Shown: positions 1-6,637 of the stretch, piece by piece | Position numbering within the stretch: the stretch's first letter is position 1 | Layout: each line of letters begins with the position of its first letter | NCBI GenBank assembly: GCA_024278565.1 | Contig: JAJRSY010000032.1 | Span: forward strand, 1 to 14,739 | Origin: Bacteroidota bacterium | GTDB lineage: Bacteria; Bacteroidota; Bacteroidia; Flavobacteriales; Flavobacteriaceae | Direction of reading: 5' to 3' | DNA length: 14,739 bases | Program-made: the position numbers and the translations under genes | The notes under the pieces: model-generated | Told to the model about the DNA's origin: nothing | Databases searched by the model: none | The model's input: the letters and a program-made list of their open reading frames with translations, nothing else

Positions 1-227
1 ATGCTCTGTATCAAGGTGGTTTCAGAATGTAGATCTATACGGGTCGACACAACTGTAAATGCCCCCATAAAAAGAACACAGAGCGGAACCACCCAAAGTA
101 AGCGGAATTCAAAATTCGCACCTATTTTTGATGCTATGGCCAAACTGCCGGGCCCAAGAACCAATGCTGCCGTAATAAAGCCAGGACCAATAAGGCTCAA
201 AAGTTTATGCGGTTTCTTTTCTACCAT
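1..227 (-). CDS. Nramp-family divalent metal transporter, N-terminal part (cut by window edge)
   Basis: Reading the minus strand from the ATG at 227 gives 75 codons that run off the left edge. After a short basic N-terminus the protein starts a hydrophobic helix with GPGFITAALVLGPGS, then KIGANFEFRLLWVVPL and a second hydrophobic stretch. This matches the layout of TM1 and TM2 of Nramp proteins, which are inner-membrane proton-coupled Mn/Fe importers. The family's TM1 normally carries DPGN, whose Asp and Asn bind the metal; here the equivalent positions read GPGS (residues 25-28). The protein therefore probably belongs to a divergent Nramp-like clade with altered or unknown substrate. The ATG was chosen because an in-frame TGA lies about 12 codons upstream and only TTG codons lie between. 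Most of the protein is outside the window, so family assignment is fairly sure and substrate is not. Confidence 0.75.
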   Translation of the reverse strand, partial: MVEKKPHKLLSLIGPGFITAALVLGPGSLAIASKIGANFEFRLLWVVPLCVLFMGAFTVVSTRIDLHSETTLIQS

Positions 228-436
228 AAACAACGCCAAATATTTTTCGGTTCTGTATTTTCAAAATGTACTGAAATAATTTGCCAAGATAGGAATTCTA
301 GTTACAATGCGAAAACCAATGAGAAAATCACACGATAAAAGTACGAAACTCCAAAAATATAAGTAATTTTCTCAAAAAATAGTAAATTTGGCATACTTCA
401 TGGTCATTTACAACGTCTAATCCTAGAATAAAAAAA
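228..436. other. Divergent intergenic region between the Nramp-like gene and the GIN-domain gene
   Basis: These 209 AT-rich bases separate two divergent starts and must hold both promoters. A Bacteroidetes-type -7 match is visible on the plus strand at 383-390. A second TAnnTTTG match (TATTTTTG) lies on the minus strand at 352-359. Neither has a clear TTTG -33 element at the expected 17-23 base spacing. No hairpin or coding signal was seen; the minus-strand open frame at 328-537 overlaps the GIN gene and is not credible. Confidence 0.5.
383..390 (+). promoter_or_regulatory. Putative -7 promoter element (TAnnTTTG) for the GIN-domain gene
   Basis: TAAATTTG matches the Bacteroidetes -7 consensus TAnnTTTG exactly and lies 46 bases before the ATG at 437, which would give a leader of about 35-40 bases. 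The upstream TTTG element is not recognisable at the usual spacing, and the region is AT-rich enough for chance matches, so this is tentative. Confidence 0.35.
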
Positions 437-1117
437 ATGAAAAAGATTATTTCCATCCTGTTTATAAGTTTAGTTGCCTTCAATGTACTGGCGCAAAGAG
501 AAAAAACCATAGAACTCGAAAAATTTACCATGGTCAAAGCCTATGACCGTATGATCGTGATATTGGTGAAAAGCAATGAAAATAAAATCGTTATAACCGG
601 TGATGATCAAGATGAGGTAGCCATTTCCAACAAAGATGGTCTATTGAAAATAAAAATGGAATTTGATAATATGATGAATGGCGATGAGGTTATGGCCACC
701 TTGTACTATACTGAGGAATTGTCATTGCTAGATGTTAATGAAAATGCAAAAATCAAATCTGATCAGACCTTAAAAGGAGGGCGCATAGAGTTAAAATCAC
801 AAGAAGGCGGTCATATTGATCTGAAGGTAGATCTTGAAGATTTATATGTAAAGTCCACTTCTGGAGGGGAGATAACCCTTACCGGTACTGCCAAAACTCA
901 AGAGGCCATGGTTGCAGCCGGGGGCAAAATATACAACAAAGACCTAAGCACAACAGAAACAACTGTGGTGGTCAGCGCTGGAGGCCGAGCTGAGGTAAAT
1001 TCCTCTCAAAAGGTCGATGCCAAAGTAAAGGCAGGTGGGTCGATTTATATTTATGGCAACCCTAAAGACCTTAAACGCAAAAAGACGTTCGGTGGAAAAA
1101 TAGTGATGATGGACTAA
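437..1117 (+). CDS. Secreted GIN-domain (DUF2807, auto-transporter adhesin head-like) protein
   Basis: This 226-residue protein has an N-terminal signal peptide (residues 1-19, MKKIISILFISLVAFNVLA, then Gln) and no later membrane segment. The rest is a repetitive beta-rich domain with glycine pairs at regular spacing: GGRIEL, GGHIDL, GGEITL, GGKIYN, GGRAEV, GGSIYI and a final GGKIVMMD. That is the pattern of the GIN/DUF2807 domain, a right-handed beta-solenoid common in secreted or surface proteins of Bacteroidetes. Typical family members end with a GGxI strand, as here, so the protein looks complete. The biochemical role of the family is unknown. The ATG follows an A-rich tract, usual for this phylum. 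It is transcribed alone, toward the LRR genes, and ends before a bidirectional terminator. Confidence 0.85.
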   Translation: MKKIISILFISLVAFNVLAQREKTIELEKFTMVKAYDRMIVILVKSNENKIVITGDDQDEVAISNKDGLLKIKMEFDNMMNGDEVMATLYYTEELSLLDVNENAKIKSDQTLKGGRIELKSQEGGHIDLKVDLEDLYVKSTSGGEITLTGTAKTQEAMVAAGGKIYNKDLSTTETTVVVSAGGRAEVNSSQKVDAKVKAGGSIYIYGNPKDLKRKKTFGGKIVMMD

Positions 1118-1161
1118 CACCGATTTAATTGTTGCTGTTTTAAAAATAAAGGGTGCTTTCT

Positions 1162-1275
1162 AACCTGCCCACCTGCCTGGCCGGCAGGCAAGGTCTGGCA
1201 GGCGGGTTCACCCAACTTACGTGAAAATCAAAAGGTCAAGGTCAAAGACCCAGCGCCTGCCGGCCAGGCAGGTCT
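1162..1275. repeat. Composite GC-rich palindromic repeat (REP/MITE-like), copy A
   Basis: Two 19-base segments, 1171-1189 and 1255-1273, are exact reverse complements of each other, and each is itself a hairpin. The first forms ACCTGCCTG / CAGGCA-A-GGT around a GCCGG loop and extends outward with AACC...GGGTT at 1162-1208. Between them, 1199-1227 holds a core (CAGGCGGG, 6 bases, CAACTTAC, G, TGAAAA) that recurs at 13955-13981. The element sits in non-coding DNA between convergent genes and stands out from its AT-rich surroundings. There is no transposase here, so if mobile it would need help in trans. Confidence 0.75.
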
Positions 1276-1343
1276 ATTAATCTGTTCCCAGCGGGTTATC
1301 ACCAACATATCATATCAGTCGTTTTTTAGAACATAGCCAAAAT

Positions 1344-1376
1344 AAAAAGGGAAACACCCATGGTGTTTCCCTTTTT
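1344..1376. terminator. Bidirectional rho-independent terminator between convergent genes
   Basis: A perfect 15-bp stem (AAAAAGGGAAACACC at 1344-1358 pairing with 1362-1376) has a 3-base CAT loop and is flanked by A and T runs on both sides. It lies between the GIN-domain gene (plus, ending 1117) and the first LRR gene (minus, ending 1403), so it can stop transcription from both directions. It is 27 bases past the LRR stop codon. The GIN message would carry a 3' UTR containing the palindromic repeat. Confidence 0.9.
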
Positions 1377-1402
1377 AAGTATTTGCAATAGGTTGCCCTG
1401 TA

Positions 1403-2287
1403 TTAGTTTTCCTGTTCGTCTTCGAATTTGGTATCTGCCGTACGGGAGTCAATTTCGTGCAGTTCATGATATTTGCTGTTCAATTGATCATTATCGCTTT
1501 CAAAAGCAACAAGATCTATACTTTCCATGTCTTGAATACCTTCAAAAGAAGTAAAGTTGTTGCCTTGTAGTTGCACAAACTGTAGTTCTTCTATTGACTG
1601 TATGCCATCTGGTACGGCACCCTCAAAATTATTGAAAGCCAAAACCAATTCTGAAAGGTTTTTCATACCGCTAAAGCTAAAGTCAATTTCACCTTCAAAC
1701 TTATTACCAAAAAGGCTGAGGTTGGTTAAATTGATCAAACCAGCCAATGATTTCGGCAATTGGCCACCAATATAATTACTTGATAGGTTCAAAATTTTAA
1801 GCGTTTTGACCGCACCTATACTTTCAGGAATAGTACCCTCAAGTTGATTGTTGAACATAATAAACTCTTCTAAGTTTACCATGCTTGTAAAATTAGAAGG
1901 CAATTTACCCTTGATATTGTTCATCTCTAGCTTCACTACCTTTAGATGGGCAAGCTGGGTCAATTCTTCGGGCAATTCGCCACCCAATGTATTGAACGCT
2001 AGGTCGAGCACTTCAAGTTTTTTAAGGTTTTTCAGCGCTGAGGGAATCTTGCCCACTAGATTGTTATCGAACAAGCCTAGACCGACCACATGGTCTTTCC
2101 TTATCTCAACACCATACCATTGGTTGACAGGTGTATTCATGTCCCATTTTGTGGTCCATGAATCACCGTTTGTACTGTTATAAAAATCGATTAGGGCCGA
2201 TTTTTCTTTTTTGGGTATTTGTGCTATTGCATGAATTTGGAACAGCAAAAAGAATAGCACTGTAGCATAAAGTAGTTTTGGTTTCAT
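1403..2287 (-). CDS. Secreted plant-type leucine-rich-repeat protein (LRR paralog 1)
   Basis: This 294-residue protein opens with a signal peptide (residues about 1-23, ending AIAQ). An N-terminal cap contains EKSALIDFYNSTNGDSW and WYGVEI. About eight 24-residue LRRs follow, of the form LxxLxLxxNxLxGxIPxxLxxLxx, the plant-specific/bacterial type. The C-terminus has no further LRR and ends in RTADTKFEDEQEN. Such proteins are often annotated as two component regulator three Y domain-containing in Flavobacteria, but I see no signalling domain. The likely role is extracellular or periplasmic binding; the ligand is unknown. It is the third gene of a tandem paralog set and lies 232 bases beyond LRR paralog 2, so it may have its own promoter. 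Its GC is more like the gld genes than that of the other two (about 39% over six 60-base stretches counted by hand). Confidence 0.88.
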   Translation of the reverse strand: MKPKLLYATVLFFLLFQIHAIAQIPKKEKSALIDFYNSTNGDSWTTKWDMNTPVNQWYGVEIRKDHVVGLGLFDNNLVGKIPSALKNLKKLEVLDLAFNTLGGELPEELTQLAHLKVVKLEMNNIKGKLPSNFTSMVNLEEFIMFNNQLEGTIPESIGAVKTLKILNLSSNYIGGQLPKSLAGLINLTNLSLFGNKFEGEIDFSFSGMKNLSELVLAFNNFEGAVPDGIQSIEELQFVQLQGNNFTSFEGIQDMESIDLVAFESDNDQLNSKYHELHEIDSRTADTKFEDEQEN

Positions 2288-2309
2288 AATTGAACAATTA
2301 GGTTATTTA

Positions 2310-2341
2310 CATGTTGTTTTGGGGTAGGTGCGGACAACATG
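2310..2341. repeat. Inverted repeat in the leader of LRR paralog 1
   Basis: CATGTTGT (2310-2317) and ACAACATG (2334-2341) are perfect 8-base inverted repeats separated by 16 bases. They lie 23-54 bases upstream of the LRR1 start codon. They could be an operator or an mRNA leader hairpin. An 8-base match over this distance could also occur by chance. Confidence 0.3.
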
Positions 2342-2450
2342 ACCCTTGTGATTTTATGTCGTATTGCCCACAACGTTTGTTGATAACGTAATTATTCTGC
2401 TTTTCTGATATTTTTTAGGGAAAAATACCCGAAAAACGACCTAAAACCAA

Positions 2451-2476
2451 TTAGGGGATACTCTCGCATCCCCTAA
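2451..2476 (-). terminator. Possible terminator downstream of LRR paralog 2
   Basis: TTAGGGGAT (2451-2459) pairs perfectly with ATCCCCTAA (2468-2476) around an 8-base loop. Read on the minus strand it follows the LRR2 stop codon by about 43 bases and is followed by TTGGTTTTAG, a short imperfect T tract. This suggests that the LRR3-LRR2 transcript ends, or is attenuated, before LRR1. A second weaker stem (GGG/CCC with flanking T and A runs, 2412-2436) lies just beyond. Confidence 0.45.
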
Positions 2477-2519
2477 AACCAAACTACTAACTAATAAAAA
2501 TTTTGCTCTAATTCAATTA

Positions 2520-3425
2520 CTAATCATCAATATCCTCATCATCATCGTCAAATTTTGTATCTGCCATACGAGTTTTGTCTATATCTAAATCTTTAAAACC
2601 TTTACTCAAACTCTCTTTATCGAAATCGAAAACCAAAAATACTTTAGTGTTCATATCTTCCATGCACTTAAAAGAATCGAACTTATTGTTCTGAATCTGC
2701 ATTATTTGCAGGCTTGCAAGTTGACTGAATTCTTTGGGAATATCACCTCCTAATTGATTGTTTGCTAAAACAAGTTCTTTCAAGTTCAACAACTGACCTA
2801 TCTCTTTAGGTATTGACCCATTTAAAGCATTCTCAAAAAGACCTAAACTTTCTAAATTATTAAGGCTACCTATAGATTTTGGAATGCCCCCTGATAAGTT
2901 ATTGCTTGATAAATTGAGGATTCTCAATGATTTTAAATCGCCTAAGCTTTCTGGAATACTACCTATTAAAAAATTATTGAACATTGAAAACTCTTCCAAA
3001 TATTTTAACTCACCTATTCTATCGGGTAAAACGCCTTTTATTCTATTCATCTCTAATTTAAGTACTTTCAAAGATGTCAGGGCTACAATATTTTCAGGTA
3101 ATAGACCAGTGATTTTGTTAAATGCCAAATTTAAATGGGTCAAGTGAGTCAAGTGACCAATACTCTCAGGTATAAAACCCTTAAGGTTATTTCTAAAAAG
3201 ATTAATACTGGTTACATGATTGTTTTCTATCTCAACACCATACCAGTTAGATACGCTTTGGTCTAACTGCCAACTATGGTTCCAGTTAACACCATTAGAA
3301 CTATTGTAGAGTTCAATGAGTGCTCTTTTTTCTTCTTTCGAAATTTGCCCTACGGCAACCTGAGCCATGCCTGTCAAGCAAAGAACCGTTAGGGTAACTA
3401 TATTTGTGTTTTTGAATAATTTCAT
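2520..3425 (-). CDS. Secreted plant-type leucine-rich-repeat protein (LRR paralog 2)
   Basis: The protein has 301 residues. A signal peptide (about 1-26, ending AVGQ) is followed by a cap with EKRALIELYNSSNGVNW and NWYGVEI, then about eight 24-residue LRRs with NxLxGxIPxxIGxLxxL spacing. The C-terminal segment ends RMADTKFDDDDEDIDD. It has the same domain order and nearly the same length as the flanking paralogs, so all three arose by tandem duplication. It starts 11 bases after the stop of LRR paralog 3, so the two are almost certainly co-transcribed. The gene is AT-rich: two 60-base stretches at 2941-3060 are 28% GC each, while 2701-2760 is 37%. No T9SS C-terminal sorting domain is recognisable. 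Function is unknown beyond likely protein or glycan binding outside the inner membrane. Confidence 0.88.
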   Translation of the reverse strand: MKLFKNTNIVTLTVLCLTGMAQVAVGQISKEEKRALIELYNSSNGVNWNHSWQLDQSVSNWYGVEIENNHVTSINLFRNNLKGFIPESIGHLTHLTHLNLAFNKITGLLPENIVALTSLKVLKLEMNRIKGVLPDRIGELKYLEEFSMFNNFLIGSIPESLGDLKSLRILNLSSNNLSGGIPKSIGSLNNLESLGLFENALNGSIPKEIGQLLNLKELVLANNQLGGDIPKEFSQLASLQIMQIQNNKFDSFKCMEDMNTKVFLVFDFDKESLSKGFKDLDIDKTRMADTKFDDDDEDIDD

Positions 3426-3436
3426 TATATCAATAC

Positions 3437-4324
3437 TTAATTGTCATCTTCAAATTTAGTGTCAGCTATTCTTATATCGATGTTTTTAAATTCAGTACGA
3501 CGACCTGAACTATTAAATTTTTGTTCTATATCCTCAAAATCAAATAGGGCAAAATCAGTATTGCTAGGTATTATATTCATGAAATGAGCTTTATCAAAGC
3601 TATTATTCTCAATTTGCAGTACTTTTAGTTTTGGTAGTAAAAAAACAGATGCTAGAAACTTACCTGAAAAATTATTTCGTGCCAAAACCAAGGTTTTAAG
3701 GTTTGAAAGATCACCAATTTCTTTTGGTAAATTACCTTCTATATTGTTATCTGCCAGTTCAAAACGCTCAAGCTTGGTCAATTCACCAAACTCCTGAGGA
3801 ATATGACCTGTGAAATCATTGCTCGAGGCACTAAAGACCTTTAAATTCTTCAACTTACTAATACTTTTAGGAAGGTTTCCAGAGAATTTGTTGCTAAAAA
3901 GATCAAGTACCACCAATTTTTTTAAAGCCCCTATATCTTGGGGTATTGTACCCGAGAACTTATTTTTTCCGAGCCTTAATACTTGCAAATTTTTCAATAA
4001 CACCACACTTTGAGGAAATTCACCCTGAATAGAATTCAAAGCCACATTCAGAACCCTAAGTTTCTTCAATTCACCCAATGAATTTGGCAAAGAACCCGTC
4101 ACATGATTGTACATCAAACTTAGCGAGACTACGTTATTGTTTTCTATTTTAACACCATACCACGTTGAAGCCGGTTTTGATAAATCCCAATTATTGGTCC
4201 AATTTGCACCATTTGTGCTCCTGAATAATTCAATTAAAACCCGTTTTTCACTTTTAGGAATTTGAGCAAAAATGGAGCTGCCTAAGGCCAAAAACAGTAC
4301 TATATATAGTGTTTTATTCATCAT
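3437..4324 (-). CDS. Secreted plant-type leucine-rich-repeat protein (LRR paralog 3)
   Basis: The first gene of the LRR set encodes about 295 residues from the ATG at 4324. An adjacent ATG at 4321 is equally possible. A TTG at 4339 would only add five residues ahead of the signal peptide and was rejected. The signal peptide MMNKTLYIVLFLALGSSIFAQ is followed by the cap EKRVLIELFRSTNGANW and TWYGVKI, then about eight 24-residue LRRs. The tail ends RIADTKFEDDN, the same motif as in the other two paralogs. Hand counts at 3841-3900 and 3961-4020 give 27% and 30% GC, lower than the gld genes. LRR2 follows after 11 bases. The upstream gap of about 160 bases to the ABC-F gene should hold the promoter of this pair; no clean TAnnTTTG element is visible there. 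Confidence 0.87.
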   Translation of the reverse strand: MMNKTLYIVLFLALGSSIFAQIPKSEKRVLIELFRSTNGANWTNNWDLSKPASTWYGVKIENNNVVSLSLMYNHVTGSLPNSLGELKKLRVLNVALNSIQGEFPQSVVLLKNLQVLRLGKNKFSGTIPQDIGALKKLVVLDLFSNKFSGNLPKSISKLKNLKVFSASSNDFTGHIPQEFGELTKLERFELADNNIEGNLPKEIGDLSNLKTLVLARNNFSGKFLASVFLLPKLKVLQIENNSFDKAHFMNIIPSNTDFALFDFEDIEQKFNSSGRRTEFKNIDIRIADTKFEDDN

Positions 4325-4485
4325 TATAAAAACGTTCAAGTTTTAAATTAGAATACTTTTATCAGAATTTACTTACGTTATAACGAGTATTTTTACATAA
4401 TATTGCTAACGTCCTCCATAAATAATAGACTTTTGAATCAAAAAAGTAGAACCTGTATAAATTGTTATAATATTAAGAAGCGTAT

Positions 4486-6396
4486 CTAAATCTTCTCAAG
4501 GTCTAAGGTAATCTTTTCCCATTTGTTCATTAAAACATCTAGATCAGCCTTCTTTTTTTGATAGTGGTCAAAAAAGTCAGGCTTGGCAATAGTGGCATCA
4601 TAGTCCATCAGCAGATTATGGTCAATTGTGGCTATGTTTTTTTCTAAAGATGAGATATTGGCCTCAACTGTACTGAGTTGGTTTTTCAACGATTTTAACT
4701 TTTTTTGATCCTGAAAGCTGTTTTGTTTTTTTGAATCTTTTACTTTCTTTTTCGATGTGCCTTGCTTTTTCTCAATGTCCCTGAAATCTTCCACCTTTCG
4801 ACTATCAAGGAAATAATCGATATCGCCCAGGTATTCTTTTATCTTTTTGTCTTTGAACTCGTACACCTTATTGGTAAGCCCCTGTAGAAAATCGCGATCG
4901 TGCGACACCACTATCAAGGTGCCATCAAAACTATTTAAGGCCTGTTTGAGTACGTTCTTTGATTTGATGTCCAAATGGTTTGTTGGCTCATCCATCACCA
5001 GAACATTAAAAGGCTGCAACAGCATTTTTGCCAATGCCAAACGGTTTCGCTCACCACCAGAAAGCACTTTTACATACTTCTCTACCTCTTCGCCCCTGAA
5101 CAAAAAGGATCCCAGAATATCCCTTACCCTACTTCTATTTTTTTCATTGGCAGCATCGATCATGGTATCGAGAACGGTCTTTGAACCCTCTAAATACTCG
5201 GCCTGGTTTTGGGCGAAATAGCCTATTTGTACATTGTGCCCCAATTTTAAATGCCCTTCGTGTTCAAGCTCTCCTACGATAATTTTGGCCAGGGTTGATT
5301 TCCCTTGTCCGTTCTGGCCCACGAAGGCGGTCTTACTGTCTCTTTCTATCAACAGGTTAATATCTTGCAACACGTGGTTATCGCCATAACTTTTAGAGAG
5401 GTTTTCAATCTCGGTCACTACCTTACCCGGTATTATCGAGACAGAAAATCTTAGGTTCATCACGCTATTGTCATCTTCATCGACCTCTATACGTTCGATC
5501 TTATCCAATTTTTTAATCAGCGATTGCGCCATTGAGGCCTTTGTTGATTTTGCCCTGAATTTCTCGATCAAACGCTCGGCCTGCTGAATCTCTTTTTGTT
5601 GGTTTTTTTGGGTATTCAATTGCTGTTGTTTCATCTCTGCCCGCAGCACCAAATATTTTGAATAGGGCTTGTTGTAATCATAAATACGCCCAAGTGATAT
5701 TTCAATGGTTCTGTTGGTCACATTGTCTAAAAACATCTTATCGTGCGACACGATGACCACAGCACCCGCATAATTCTGTAGAAATTGCTCCAACCAAACG
5801 ATCGATTCAATATCTAAATGGTTCGTTGGCTCATCGAGTAGAAGTACATCATTGCTCTGTAACAAAAGTTTTGCCAGCTCGATACGCATTCGCCACCCCC
5901 CTGAAAAGGTATCGGTCTTTTTTTCAAAATCATCACGTTTAAAACCCAGCCCCTGAAGTATTTTTTCTGTTTCGCCTTGGTAGTTGTACCCCCCATATAT
6001 CTCATACTGGTGGGTAACATCGTTCAGGTCTATTATCAATTGATTATACCCTTCGCTCTCGTAATCGGTGCGCTCTACCAACTGCTGGTTTATGACCTCT
6101 AGTTTCACTTCTAACGCCTTGATATCCTCAAATGCCTGATAGGCTTCTTCTAAAACGGTTCTGCCCTGCTCAAAGTCGATATCTTGCCTTAGAAAGCCTA
6201 TTCTAATCTCCTTTTCCATAGCGATCGTTCCACTATCTAAAGGCATATCTTTTGACAACAACTTCAGTAGGGTAGATTTTCCAGCACCGTTCTTTCCGAT
6301 GAGTCCCGCACGGTCACCGCCGTTCAATCGAAACGAAATTTTCTCAAATAAGTATTCGCCCCCAAAAGAAACGGAAAGGTTATGAATGTTTAGCAT
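4486..6396 (-). CDS. ABC-F family ATPase (translation-associated, Uup/YdiF-like)
   Basis: This 636-residue protein has two ABC ATPase domains in one chain and no membrane segments, the ABC-F layout. Domain 1 has Walker A GKNGAGKST (34-42), signature SGGWR (165-169) and Walker B LLLDEPTNHLD (185-195). A charged, helical interdomain linker rich in Lys and Gln follows. Domain 2 has Walker A GQNGQGKST, signature LSGGERNR and Walker B VMDEPTNHLD. The last roughly 90 residues are a Lys-rich linker and a coiled-coil C-terminal extension. ABC-F proteins act at the ribosomal E site; housekeeping members resolve stalled ribosomes and some give antibiotic resistance. The long linker and C-terminal coiled coil suggest a housekeeping type, which is an inference. 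It lies between the FAD oxidoreductase and the LRR set, with gaps of about 240 and 160 bases, so it is probably transcribed separately. Confidence 0.93.
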   Translation of the reverse strand: MLNIHNLSVSFGGEYLFEKISFRLNGGDRAGLIGKNGAGKSTLLKLLSKDMPLDSGTIAMEKEIRIGFLRQDIDFEQGRTVLEEAYQAFEDIKALEVKLEVINQQLVERTDYESEGYNQLIIDLNDVTHQYEIYGGYNYQGETEKILQGLGFKRDDFEKKTDTFSGGWRMRIELAKLLLQSNDVLLLDEPTNHLDIESIVWLEQFLQNYAGAVVIVSHDKMFLDNVTNRTIEISLGRIYDYNKPYSKYLVLRAEMKQQQLNTQKNQQKEIQQAERLIEKFRAKSTKASMAQSLIKKLDKIERIEVDEDDNSVMNLRFSVSIIPGKVVTEIENLSKSYGDNHVLQDINLLIERDSKTAFVGQNGQGKSTLAKIIVGELEHEGHLKLGHNVQIGYFAQNQAEYLEGSKTVLDTMIDAANEKNRSRVRDILGSFLFRGEEVEKYVKVLSGGERNRLALAKMLLQPFNVLVMDEPTNHLDIKSKNVLKQALNSFDGTLIVVSHDRDFLQGLTNKVYEFKDKKIKEYLGDIDYFLDSRKVEDFRDIEKKQGTSKKKVKDSKKQNSFQDQKKLKSLKNQLSTVEANISSLEKNIATIDHNLLMDYDATIAKPDFFDHYQKKKADLDVLMNKWEKITLDLEKI

Positions 6397-6637
6397 ACTG
6401 TATAAAATTCAAGTGCAAGCTTGCCTGCTATAGGCATGGTTCAAAGTTCAATTGACCCCTCTTACAATAATTTATCAATAGATTTTGGCGACCATCATAG
6501 CCCTTAAAAATAACAAAGTCCATCTCTATAAAAATATTTTGCAAATGTTAAAAAAAGGAAACGAATTATACGGTTTTTTAACAGGAAGTTACCCCCTAAA
6601 CTTCACACTGGCATCTGTAATCAATCTGCCCAGGCGA
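6397..6637. other. Intergenic region between the FAD oxidoreductase and ABC-F genes
   Basis: These 241 AT-rich bases hold no credible gene. The leader side of the ABC-F gene has a 10-base palindrome GCAAGCTTGC (6415-6424) overlapping a small TGCCT/AGGCA stem (6422-6436). A 6-bp stem GAAGTT/AACTTC at 6585-6604 lies just past the oxidoreductase stop but lacks a T tract on the minus strand. The nearest promoter-like match for ABC-F is AACATTTG on the minus strand at 6542-6549, one mismatch from the -7 consensus. Confidence 0.4.

Noticed and set aside
1..279. Plus-strand open frame of 92 codons at the left edge
   Set aside because: The minus strand of the same segment encodes clear Nramp TM1-TM2 sequence; the plus-strand translation has no recognisable features.
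1162..1275. CRISPR array
   Set aside because: The repeated units are inverted, not direct, with a single spacer; no array periodicity or cas genes.
4325..4339. TTG start at 4339 for LRR paralog 3
   Set aside because: Tandem ATG codons at 4324 and 4321 give a standard signal peptide; the TTG only adds five residues before it.
6585..6604. Hairpin GAAGTT/AACTTC as a terminator for the FAD oxidoreductase
   Set aside because: Only 6 bp, AT-rich, and followed on the minus strand by an A run rather than a T run.
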